26,580 nt of DNA from Streptomyces rubradiris (GTDB lineage: Bacteria; Actinomycetota; Actinomycetes; Streptomycetales; Streptomycetaceae): positions 1 to 26,580 of the forward strand of contig NZ_BNEA01000013.1 in the NCBI RefSeq assembly GCF_016860525.1, given 5' to 3'. The notes under the pieces are model-generated. The model saw nothing but the letters and a program-made list of their open reading frames with translations. It had not been told where the DNA came from and ran no database searches. The position numbers and the translations under genes are program-made. This document shows, piece after piece, positions 17,601-26,532 of the stretch (positions are counted from its first letter, which is position 1; every line of letters starts with the position of its first letter).

Positions 17601-20600
17601 GACGGCGCCTCCAACGGCCTCACCGCGCCGAACGGCCCGTCGCAGCAGCGCGTGATCCGCAAGGCGCTCGCCGCGGCCGGACTGCGGGGCGATGAGGTCG
17701 ACTCCGTCGAGGGCCACGGCACCGGACCACGCTCGGCGACCCGATCGAGGCGCAGGCGCTGCTGGAGACCTACGGCCGGGACCGGCCGGCCGACCGACCG
17801 CTCTGGCTCGGGTCGGTGAAGTCGAACATCGGCCACACCCAGGCCGCGGCCGGCGTCGCGGGCGTGATCAAGATGGTCATGGCGATGCGGCACGGCGTCC
17901 TGCCGAGGACGCTGCACGTCGACCGGCCGTCGACCCACGTGGACTGGTCGGCGGGCGCGGTCCGGCTGCTCACCGAACGCCGCGACTGGCCTCGTGCCGG
18001 ACAGCCGCGCCGGGCTGGTGTGTCGTCGTTCGGTATCGGCGGGACCAATGCTCACGTCATCCTGGAAGAGGCCGGTGAGGAGAGCGCCGAGCATGACGCC
18101 GACGAGATGATGACCGGGGATCCCGCCCTGGACCGGCCCTCGGACGAGGGCTGCGTGCCGGTTCCGGTCTCCGGTCGCACCCCCGCCGCGCTGCGGGCCC
18201 AGGCCGGCCGGCTGGCGGACTTCGTGGCATCGCGGCCGGAGCTGGAGCCTGCCGACATCGCCCTCGCGCTGGCCACCGGCCGGGCGCAGCTCGACCGGCG
18301 GGCGGTCCTGGTGGTGCGGCATCGTGACGAGTTGGTCGGCGATCTGCGCGGTCTGGCCAAGGGTGCCGCTCCGGCCATCGGCGGCGCCCCGGTCGACGGC
18401 AAGCTGGCCTTCCTGTTCACCGGACAGGGCAGCCAGTGGCCCGGCATGGGCCGGGAACTCGCGGCCAGGTTCCCGGTCTTCGCCGAGGCGTTCACCGACG
18501 CCTGCCGCGCCGTCGAGACCCACTGGGCCGGTCATGCCACGGCGCCGCTGTCCGACGTCGTCTTCGCCGCCCCGGGCGCGCAGGACGGCCGGCTGATCGA
18601 TCAGACGATCTACACCCAGGCCGGCCTGTTCGCTCTGGAAACCGCCCTGTATCGGCTCTACGAGTCATGGGGACTGCGCCCGGACCTGGTCGTCGGCCAC
18701 TCCATCGGAGAGATCACCGCCGCGCACGTCAGCGGGGTGCTCGACCTGGCCGACGCGGGAAAGCTGGTCGCCACGCGGGCCCGGCTGATGCAGGCGCTAC
18801 CGGCCGGCGGAGCCATGGTCGCTGTCCAGGCGAGCGAGGCCGAAGTGGCACCGGAACTGGTGGAGGCACCCGACGTCGTCCACGTCGCGGCGGTCAACAG
18901 CGCCCGGTCGCTGGTGCTGTCCGGTGCCGAGGCAGCCGTGCTGTGGGTGGCGGGCGAGCTCGCCCGCTTCGGCCACAAGACCCGCCGGCTGCCGGTGAGT
19001 CATGCCTTCCACTCACCGTTGATGCGACCGATGCTCGCCGAGTTCCGGGAGGTCGCCGAGTCGCTGACCTACCGGCCGGGCCGGGTGCCCGTCGTGTCCA
19101 CGGTCACCGGCCGGCCGGACACCGGACAGCGATTGGCCACCGCCGACTACTGGGTCGAGCAGGTGCAGGCCACGGTCCGGTTCGGGGATGCGGTCAGATC
19201 GCTGCGCGATCAGGGCGTGACGACCTTCCTGGAGCTCGGGCCGGGGGGTGCGCTCACCACGATGGCGTCGGAGAGCCTGGAGTTGTCGGCGGCGTCCTGC
19301 ATCGCGACGCTGCGCGCGGACGGCGCAGAAGTCGCCGACGTGATGGCGGCCCTGGGCGAACTGCACGTCCGCGGCGTGGCCCTGGACTGGCCCGCGGTCG
19401 TCGGCCGGCCGGCCGGATCCGCCTCGGCCCTGGCCACCGAACTGCCCACCTACGCGTTCCAGAGCCGGCGGTACTGGCTCGACCAGGCGGCGCTCGGGGA
19501 CGCGGTCCCCGCGGCCGAGGCCGGGCCGGCCGACGGCCGGGAGGACGTTCAGGAGAGCGTCGCCGCCCGGTTGGCGAACCGGTCCCGGAACGAACGCCGG
19601 CGGGCCGCGCTCGAGGTGGTCCGGGAGTCGGTGGCGGTCGTGCTGGGCTATCAGCCGGCCGATCTCGACGCGATGGACGACGACCAGTCGTTCAGGAGCC
19701 TGGGCTTCGATTCGCTGGGCGGAGTACGGCTGCGTAACCGGCTGCGTGACCTCACGGGCGTCGACCTGCCCGTGACGGCGGTCTTCGACCACCCGACGCC
19801 GAAGGTCCTCGCGGCGCACGTGGCCGACGAGGTGGCGGGCGAGGTGGCCGAGGTGACCGATCGGGCTCCGGTGTCCCCGGCCGACCCCGACGAGCCCATC
19901 GCGATCATCGGCATGGGCGTGCGGCTGCCCGGCGGCGTGGAGAGCCCGGACGACCTGTGGCGCCTGGTCATCGAGCGACGCGACGCGATCTCCGGCTTCC
20001 CCACCGACCGGGGCTGGGACACCGACGGGCTCTACCACCCGGATCCCGCGCACCCCGGGACCACCTACACCCGATCGGGCGGCTTCCTCTACGACGCCGC
20101 CCAGTTCGACCCTGGGCTGTTCGGGATCTCCCCGCGCGAGGCACTGGCCATGGACCCGCAGCAACGGCTGCTCCTGGAGGCGTCCTGGGAGGCCATGGAG
20201 CGGGCCGGCATCGACCCGCTGTCCGCCCGGGGCGAAGAGATCGGTGTGTTCACCGGGATCGTGCACCACGACTACGCGACCAGGCTGAACCGGATTCCCG
20301 AGGAGGTCCGTGGATACGTCATGACCGGCACGTCGCCGAGCGTCGCCTCGGGCCGGATCGCGTACGTCTTCGGCTTCGAGGGGCCGGCGGTGACCCTGGA
20401 CACCGCGTGCTCGTCCTCGCTGGTCGCCATCCACCAGGCCGCGCAGGCCCTCCGGCACGGCGAGTGCACGATGGCGCTGGCGGGCGGGGCCACGGTGATG
20501 GCCAGCCCGGAGGCGTTCGTCGAGTTCTCCAGCCAGCGCGGGCTCCTCCGCCGACGGCCGGTGCAAGACGTTCTCGTCCACCGCGGACGGCACCGGCTGG

Positions 20601-23600
20601 TCCGAGGGCGCCGGCGTCGTGCTTCTGGAGCGGCTCTCGGTGGCCCGGCAGCGCGGTCACCGTGTGCTGGCCACGATTCGCGGGTCGGCGGTCAACTCCG
20701 ACGTGTGTTCCAACGGGCTGACCGCGCCGAACGGGGCGGCCCAGCAAAGGGGATCCGGCGGGCACTCGCCTCGGCCGGCATAGGTCCCGCCGACGTCGAC
20801 GCGGTGGAGGCCCACGGGACCGGCACGGTGCTCGGCGACCCGATCGAGGCGGGGGCACTGCTTGCCACGTACGGGGAGGCCCGGGATGCAGGGCAGCCGC
20901 TGTGGCTCGGGTCCTTGAAATCCAACATCGGGCACACCCAGGCGGCCGCCGGTGTGGCCGGCGTGATCAAGATGGTCGAGGCGCTGCGGCACCGTGTGCT
21001 GCCGCCGACCATCCATGTCGAGGAACCGACCGGACAGGTGGACTGGTCGGCAGGCACCCTCGCCCTGCTGACCGAGCCGCGGGAGTGGCCGCGGACCGGC
21101 CGGCCCCGGCGGGCCGGCGTCTCCGCGTTCGGTGCCAGCGGAACCACGCGCACCTGATCCTCGAGCAGGCCCCGGCCGAGGAGGCCGCGACCGCCCCCTC
21201 CGAGACCCGGAGCCGTTGAAGGCGCTCGCGACGAACATCGTGCCGCTGGTGGTGTCCGCCAAGAGCGCCCGGTCACTCGGCGCGCAGGCCACCCGGCTGC
21301 GAATGTTCTGGACAGCCCCGCTCAGAGCGGCGAACCGACGCTGCCGGCGGTGGCGGACGCGCTGGTGCGTGGCCGGGCGACGCTGCCGGAGCGAGCGGTC
21401 GTGCTGGCCGGCTCGCGGGACGAGGCGCTGACCGGCCTCGCCGCGCTCGCCCGCGGCGAGGTGACGCCCAACCTGACCACGGGCAGCGTGACCGGCTCCG
21501 GAGCACCCGGCCGACTGGTTCTCGTCTTCCCGGGCCAGGGAGCGCAATGGGCGGGCATGGGGCGCACGCTGCTGGAGGTTCCGCGGTCTTCCGGGCACGG
21601 ATCGACGAGTGCGCGCGGGCACTGCGACCCTGGGTGGACTGGTCGCTGACCGATGTCCTGCGCGGCGAGGCGGACGAACAGACCCTCGGCCGCGTGGACG
21701 TCGTCCAGCCGGCGAGTTTCGCGATGATGGTCGGCCTGGCCGCGCTCTGGGAGTCGCTGGGCGTGCGGCCCGACGCGGTGGTGGGCCATTCCCAGGGGGA
21801 GATCGCGGCGGCGTGCGTCGCCGGTGTCCTGTCGCTGGCCGACGCCGCCCGCATCGTCGCGGTGCGCAGCCAGGCGATCGCGACCACACTGTCCGGCCGG
21901 GGCGGCATGGCGTCGGTGATGCTCGGCGCGGACGAGGCCAACGACCGGCTGGCGGCCTGGGCCGGCCGGCTCGAGGTGGCCGTGGTGAACAGCCCGTCCT
22001 CCGGTGGTCGTCGCCGGTGACGAGGAGTCGTTGGCGGAGGCACTGGAGTCCTTGACCCGGGACGGCGTACGGACCCGCCCGGTGCCGGTGGGACTACGCC
22101 TCGCACACACCACCGTCGAACGCATCAGGGACGTCCTGGCGACGGCGCTGAGCGGGATCGACACCGGCCTCCGCGCATACCGTTCTACTCGACGGTGAAC
22201 CGGTGCTGGGTCGATTGACGCCATTGCCTCGACGCGGACTACTGGTAACCGAACTGCGGCGGCCAGTCGGCTTCGGCCGGCCGTGGGCGAGTCTGCTGAC
22301 CGAGGGCTTCGGAGTGTTCTGGAAGTCAGGGGCATCCGGTCCTGGTGCAGCCGATGACCGACGTCATCGACGACCCGGACGGCCCGCTGCGCGGCGCCGG
22401 GCGACCGCTCGTCTCCGGCACGCTGCGCCGGCGCCGACGTCCGGCTCCTTCCTCGCCGCGGCCGCGCGGCTCTTCGGCCGGCGGTGTGCCGCTCGACTGG
22501 AGCGCGACACTGCCGGCGCAACCGTCCCGGCACACGGTCGAGTTGCCCACCTACGCCTTCGACCGCCAGCACTTCTGGCTGGCCGAAGCCGCCGCGGACA
22601 ACGACCAACCGGCCGGCCGGGCGACGGATGCCGGCTTCTGGAACGCCATCGACGACGCCGATCCGGCGGCTCTGGCCACCATGCTCAAACTGTCCGCCCA
22701 CCAGAGCCAGGCCCTGGACGCGGTACTGCCGGCCCTCGCCGACTGGCGCAAGGCACGCGAGAACTGGTCGGTCTCGGAGCGACTCCCGCGATCGGCTGGG
22801 CCTCGCCCCCGCGCGAGGCCCTGGGCGTGCCCGCCGGCCGCTGGCTCGTCATCACGCCGGAGACCGCGGACGTCTTGCGCGACGGTCTGCTCGACCAGCT
22901 GCGGGCCAACGGCCTCGACGTCGTGCCCTGCGCGGTGGAAACCGGCCTGTCCAGGGACGAACTCGCCCGCAGGCTGGGCGGTTTCCTCACCGACGACGGG
23001 ATCGCCGGCATCCTGTCCCTGCTCGCGCTCCCGGACCGGATGGAGAGCCACCGGCCGGATGCCGCGGCGCTCACCACCTCCACCCTGACCCTGATCCAGG
23101 CGCTCGCCGCGGCCGGTGCCACCGCGCCCCTGTGGTGCCTGACCCAGGGCGCGGTCAGCGTCGGTGTCCGCGACGCCGTCGCCGGGCCGGCCCACGTGGC
23201 CCAGGCGGCGGTGTGGGGACTCGGCCGGGCGGCCGCGCTCGAACGCCTGAACCAGTGGGGCGGTTTGATCGATCTGCCCGCCGAACCGGACGGCCGTGCC
23301 GTCCGGCACCTGCTCGGCGTGCTGACCGCGTGTCCGGTGAGGACCAGGTGGCGATCCGACGGACCGGCGTCCATGTCCGGCGCCTGCGGCGTGCCCCCCA
23401 TCCGGCCGGGACCGGGGCGAACGGCAGTGGCGGCCGCACGGGACGGTCCTGGTCACCGGCGGTGCGGAGGGCCTCGGACGCTACGCCTCGCTGTGGCTGG
23501 CGCGGGCAGGCGCCGAGCGATTGGTGGTCACGACCAGCGGGCGCGAGCCCGGCGAGCGGGTCGAGTCACTGCGCGACGAGGTGGCGAAGCTGGACAAGGG

Positions 23601-24742
23601 CACCGTCGTCGAGTCGTGCGCGGACGCCGACCGGGACGCGCTCGCCGGCCTGGTCCACGCTCCGGGCCGCCCGTTGACCGCGGTCGTCCACGCCGCCGAC
23701 CTGTCCCTGACCAGCTTGATCGACGAGACCGGTGACGCGGAGGTCACGGAGGTCTTCCGGGCCAAGGTGAACACCGCGGCTGGCTCAGCGAGCTGACGGC
23801 GGACCTTCCGCTCGACGCGTTCATCGTCTTCCCTCGATCGCCGGCATCTGGGGCGGTGGCGTCAAGCCGCCTACGGCGCGGCGAACGCGGTCCTCGACGC
23901 GCTGGTGCGGCGTCTGCGGGCGGACGGCGTCCCGGCGCAGGCGATCGCCTGGGGTGCGCTGACCGCGGGCGGCGCGGGATGGACGAGGAGACGCTGGCCC
24001 AGCTCCGGCGGCGCGGCGTCATCCCGATGCACCCGACACGGCGACAGCCGCGCTGGACCAGGCGGTCCAGGCCGCCACGGAATCGGTGGTCATCGCCGAC
24101 ATGGACTGGAGCGCCTTCATCGTGCCGTTCACGTCGGCCCGCACCAGCCCGCTCTTCGACGACCTGCCGGAGGCCGCGGCGGCGATCGAGGCGGCACAGC
24201 CCTCCGACGACTTTGCCGAGAGCGCGTCGTCGCTGATGACGTCGCTGCGCGCGGTCGGGGCCGAACAGGACCGGATCCTGCTCCGGCTGGTGCGCAGCCA
24301 GGCGTCCATGGTCCTCGGTCACGGTGGTGCCGACGGGATCGGCGCGGCCCAGGCGTTCCAGGAGGCCGGTTTCGACTCGCTGGCGGCCGTCAACTTCCGC
24401 AACAGCCTGATCACCGCCACCGGGCTGAGGCTGCCGGCCACACTGATCTTCGACTGTCCGACCCCGCAGGCGGTGGTCGCATACCTGCGCTCGGAACTGC
24501 TCGAGGCCGAGGACGACGCGGATGTCCGCGAGGAGGACGTACGGCGGATCCTGGCCTCGGTGCCCTACCAGCGCCTCAAGGAGGCCGGTGTCCTGGAGAC
24601 GCTGCTCGGCCTGGCCGACGCCGAGGCGGGCGGGGCCAGGGCATCGGACGAGGGCCCCGGGCCGGAGGCGGCCGCCGACGAGCTCATCGACATCATGGAC
24701 GTCGACAGTCTGATCAAGCGGGCGCTCGGCTCCGGCAGCTGA
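8733..24742 (+). CDS. rifA: Type I modular PKS, AHBA-loading plus three modules (RifA-like), multiply frameshifted
   Basis: One gene of about 5,330 codons is read by joining frames. Its start, [20 protein letters not shown] from GTG 8733, lines up with the remembered RifA N-terminus; ATG 8721 is the alternative. Domain order is A, KR-like, ACP; KS-AT-DH-KR-ACP; KS-AT-ACP; KS-AT-KR-ACP; C-terminal docking helices. It should load AHBA and extend it with methylmalonyl, malonyl and methylmalonyl units in the cytoplasm. Frame breaks lie near 8857, 14139, 14560, 17725, 20544, 20749, 21147, 21200, 21300, 21583, 22006, 22091 and 22106, then repeatedly to 24028. Nearly all the datable ones are single missing bases; 20544, 22006 and 22091 are extra bases. 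Motifs persist across the breaks, so sequencing error is likely for many. There is no thioesterase. I am sure of the family and domain order, less sure that the gene is functional. Confidence 0.9.
11726..16740 (+). other. PKS module 1: KS-AT(methylmalonyl)-DH(inactive)-KR-ACP
   Basis: The KS (about 11726-13000) has its Cys at 12239-12241 in VDTACSSSL and His residues in EGHGTGT (12644) and SNVGHTQ (12764). The AT (about 13320-14200) has GHSQGE (Ser 13601-13603) and YASH (13904-13915), the methylmalonyl signature. A DH fold runs from [12 protein letters not shown] (about 14425) to HPALLDAA (about 14900), but the frame-1 segment where HxxxGxxxxP should lie reads [18 protein letters not shown] with no His, so it is probably inactive. 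The KR (15627-16180) has TGGTGTLAA, the LDD motif of B-type reductases, SS (16029-16034) and NYTAAN (Tyr 16071-16073), and looks active. The ACP Ser is at 16599-16601 (SGFDSL). Frame breaks lie near 14139 and 14560. Confidence 0.88.
16753..16794 (+). repeat. 21-bp tandem repeat in the ACP1-KS2 linker
   Basis: Two head-to-tail 21-bp units (16753-16773 and 16774-16794) differ at one base and encode AQPRATA and AEPRATA. They lie in the flexible Ala/Pro linker between module 1 ACP and module 2 KS and keep the frame. Confidence 0.8.
16797..19840 (+). other. PKS module 2: KS-AT(malonyl)-ACP
   Basis: The KS (about 16797-18075) has its catalytic Cys at 17310-17312 in VDTACSSSL, His in EGHGTG (about 17715) and His in SNIGHTQ (about 17832); one base is missing near 17725 just after EGHGTG. 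The AT (about 18400-19480) carries GHSIGE (Ser 18701-18703) and HAFH (19001-19012), the malonyl-CoA signature. The [12 protein letters not shown] post-AT linker leads straight to an ACP (Ser 19712-19714, LGFDSL) with no reductive domain. A minimal, malonate-selective second module is also what rifamycin module 2 has. This is the cleanest module in the window, intact after 17725. Confidence 0.92.
19892..24500 (+). other. PKS module 3: KS-AT(methylmalonyl)-KR(defective)-ACP, heavily frameshifted
   Basis: The KS (19892-21175) has Cys 20408-20410 in LDTACSSSL and [11 protein letters not shown]; the frame breaks near 20544, 20749 and 21147. The AT (about 21500-22200) has GHSQGE (Ser 21790-21792) and DYASH in a third frame (YASH 22094-22105), implying methylmalonyl. 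The stretch 22160-22480 needs several indels to read. [14 protein letters not shown] (about 22540) marks the end of the AT region. A structural plus catalytic KR follows to about 24050: cofactor loop [11 protein letters not shown] (from 23440; Glu where Gly is expected, no LDD motif), Lys in FRAKV, SSIAG after repair near 23832, and AAYGAAN (Tyr 23872-23874). The ACP Ser is at 24377-24379 (AGFDSL). The KR is probably inactive from its cofactor loop. Confidence 0.82.
24501..24742 (+). other. C-terminal PKS docking domain
   Basis: About 80 residues follow ACP3. They form a charged helix ([18 protein letters not shown]), a second helix ([17 protein letters not shown]), an Ala/Gly-rich spacer and a short last helix ([16 protein letters not shown]). 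This is the form of class 1 C-terminal docking domains that hand the chain to the N-terminal coiled coil of the next PKS protein. The sequence is free of frame breaks. No cognate partner lies downstream in the window. Confidence 0.8.
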
Positions 24743-24757
24743 TCGCCGGAGCCGAGC
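24724..24757 (+). terminator. Perfect 13-bp hairpin with the PKS stop codon in its loop
   Basis: GCTCGGCTCCGGC (24724-24736) pairs perfectly with GCCGGAGCCGAGC (24745-24757). The 8-base loop AGCTGATC contains the PKS stop TGA (24740-24742). With the hairpin at 24764-24800 it forms a tandem terminator. Confidence 0.65.
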
Positions 24758-24763
24758 TGGACG

Positions 24764-24800
24764 GTGGCGCCGGGGCCGGCCGGAAACCGGCCGGCGCCAC
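24764..24800 (+). terminator. Second hairpin after the PKS
   Basis: GTGGCGCC (24764-24771) and GGCCGG pair with CCGGCC and GGCGCCAC (ending 24800), with an AAA loop and a 6-base bulge on the left arm. It begins 22 bases past the PKS stop, between convergent genes, which suits a terminator. There is no T-tract. Confidence 0.65.
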
Positions 24801-25041
24801 TGCCTGATGAGGACCAGGCACGCCTGCCGCGTGCCGGGGCCGGCGGCCACGCCCCGGCCTGGGGGCACATCGGCGAAGCCGGGCCGGAGCGAGAACTGGC
24901 CCTCGCCGTTGCAGAGCACGGGATATTCGCCGGACACCACCTCGAACGGATCGGCCGTGACGGTCTTCTCCGTCACAAGGCCATGGTTCACCCCACGCTG
25001 AAAGGGCGCCCGTCCGCGGGCTGTGGGGGCCGCTGAACGAG
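24801..25041. other. Convergent intergenic stretch with no supported gene
   Basis: The full gap between the PKS stop and the P450 stop is 24743-25106. Apart from the three hairpins listed, this 240-bp part shows no gene with a ribosome site or recognisable product. Confidence 0.5.
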
Positions 25042-25092
25042 AAAAAGGCCCAGCAGGTGGGCAGCACACTTCGGCTGCTCCACCGCTGGGCC
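25042..25092 (-). terminator. Intrinsic terminator of the P450 gene
   Basis: On the minus strand GGCCCAGC and GGTGGAGCAGC pair with GCTGCCCACC and GCTGGGCC around a short loop, followed at once by TTTTT (complement of 25042-25046). It starts 15 bases past the P450 stop. A long GC stem plus T-run is the textbook Rho-independent form. Confidence 0.88.
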
Positions 25093-25106
25093 CGTGCTTC
25101 GGTCCG

Positions 25107-26309
25107 TCAGCCCTTGCGGACCTCGATGGGCAGCTGGTTGACGCCGATCATCGCCCAGGGGTTGCGCAGGTTGACCGGTAGGTCGTCGCGTACGCGGATG
25201 TCGCTGTACCGCTCCATCAGAAGGCGCAGGGCGATCCCCACCTCGAGCCGCGCCAGCGGCGCGCCGAGGCAGAAGTGCATGCCCTTGCCGAACGTCAGGT
25301 GCGGGTTGGGGGCCCGGTGGATGTCGAACCGGTCCGGGTCGGCGAAGACGCGGTCATCGCGGTTCGCGGTGGTCAGCCACGCCAGGACGAAGGCGCCGGC
25401 CGGGATCTTCTGCCCGCCGATCTCGACGTCCTTCGTCGCCTGCCGCCCGAGACGGGGGAACGGAGGCCGGTAGCGCATCGACTCCTCGACCGCGGCCGGA
25501 ATCAGCGCGGGATCGGCCCGCAGCTGCGTCCACACCTCGGGGTTCTCGTGCAACGCGAGAACCGTGTTGCCCAGGGTGGAGGTCGCGGTGACGTGGCCGG
25601 CGAGCAGCAGCAGGCCGAGGAAGCCGACGGTCTCCTCGTCGTCCAGCCGCACACCGTCGACCTCGACCTCCAGAAGCTTGCTGGTGAGGTCGTCGCCCGG
25701 GTTCTTGCGGCGGCGGCGGACGAACTCCAGCAGGTGGGTGTTCAACTCGCGCAGCAGCGGCGCGACATTGTTCACCGCGCTCTCCCCGAGGGAATCCAGC
25801 GACTGTTCCGGATCGACGTTGTGCACCTCGAAGAAGGTGTCGGACAGCCGCCGGACGAACGCGCGGTCGCTGACCGGGATGCCGAGCATCTCGGCGATGA
25901 CGATGAACGGCAGCGGGTAGCCCAGCTGCTCGATCAGGTCCCACTGGTCGCCGCCGGCGTCCGCGTCGTCGAGCAGCTGCAAGGTCACCTCGGTGATCCG
26001 GGGTTCAAGTCCGGCGATCATCTTCGGGGTGAACGCGCGGCTGACCAGGCCGCGCAGCCGCCGGTGCACCGGATCGTCCGCCCCGAAGTTGCCCTTCTTG
26101 AACAGATCGAAGTCTTCCTGCTTGGGAGCCAGCGGGGCGACGTCGGACGAGAAGGCCGCCGAGTCGGTCAGCACCTGCAGGACGTCGTGGTAATCGAGTA
26201 CGTGCCACGCCTTGATCTTGTCGTCGAAGTGCACGGCTCCGCGCTCGCGCAGCCCGTCGAGATAGGCGAGAAAGTTGGACAGTATCCGTTCGGATTGTTT
26301 CACGCTCAT
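25107..26309 (-). CDS. Cytochrome P450 monooxygenase, likely ansamycin tailoring enzyme
   Basis: The intact 400-residue soluble bacterial P450 has the K-helix ExxR at E276-R279 (ESMR), FADPDRFDIHR (322-332) and heme loop FGKGMHFCLG (340-349) with the axial Cys at 347. The I-helix reads LLLLAGHVTATS (233-244): the Thr is kept, but the acidic residue of the usual AGxET/AGxDT motif is Val and the next Thr is Ala. I chose ATG 26309 because AGAAG lies about 8 bases upstream; the in-frame extension to 26387 lacks one. It converges on the PKS and has its own terminator, so it is a separate transcript. In ansamycin clusters P450s hydroxylate, cleave or rearrange the polyketide; the substrate here is unknown. 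As the only oxidase in the window it is the prime late-tailoring candidate. Confidence 0.9.
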   Translation of the reverse strand: MSVKQSERILSNFLAYLDGLRERGAVHFDDKIKAWHVLDYHDVLQVLTDSAAFSSDVAPLAPKQEDFDLFKKGNFGADDPVHRRLRGLVSRAFTPKMIAGLEPRITEVTLQLLDDADAGGDQWDLIEQLGYPLPFIVIAEMLGIPVSDRAFVRRLSDTFFEVHNVDPEQSLDSLGESAVNNVAPLLRELNTHLLEFVRRRRKNPGDDLTSKLLEVEVDGVRLDDEETVGFLGLLLLAGHVTATSTLGNTVLALHENPEVWTQLRADPALIPAAVEESMRYRPPFPRLGRQATKDVEIGGQKIPAGAFVLAWLTTANRDDRVFADPDRFDIHRAPNPHLTFGKGMHFCLGAPLARLEVGIALRLLMERYSDIRVRDDLPVNLRNPWAMIGVNQLPIEVRKG

Positions 26310-26532
26310 GAAACTCACTTCTCTCGTACGGCCCGATTCCGCGCTACTCGCCAGCCACCGTAGAACCGGACCGAACCGGCCGGACATCCCTCACCTTGCT
26401 AAGCGTCTCAACAGCCGCCTTGCACGGACTCGTTGGACGCTCATGCCGAACCCGCTGGTGCGGCGTGTTCGCACCGCCAACCGTCAGGCCGGGGGATGGG
26501 GATCGCTTCCGGCGCGGCCTATTAATGGGGGC
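26310..26532. other. Divergent intergenic region between P450 and fgd
   Basis: This 223-bp region must hold the promoters of both genes. AGAAG about 8 bases before ATG 26309 serves the P450. On the plus strand TATTAA at 26520-26525 is a rare AT-rich hexamer. I see no clear operator. Confidence 0.4.
26520..26525 (+). promoter_or_regulatory. Candidate -10 element for leaderless fgd transcription
   Basis: TATTAA is followed by 7 bases and then ATG 26533. Transcription would start at or next to the A of ATG, giving a leaderless mRNA. The GGGGG run (26527-26531) is too close to the ATG to be a normal ribosome site. No good -35 box is visible 16-18 bases upstream. Confidence 0.45.

Noticed and set aside
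12200..20500. Near-identical DNA blocks shared between KS domains (around the TACSSSL and GHTQAAAG motifs)
   Set aside because: This is normal conservation and gene conversion among PKS modules, not a mobile element or functional repeat.
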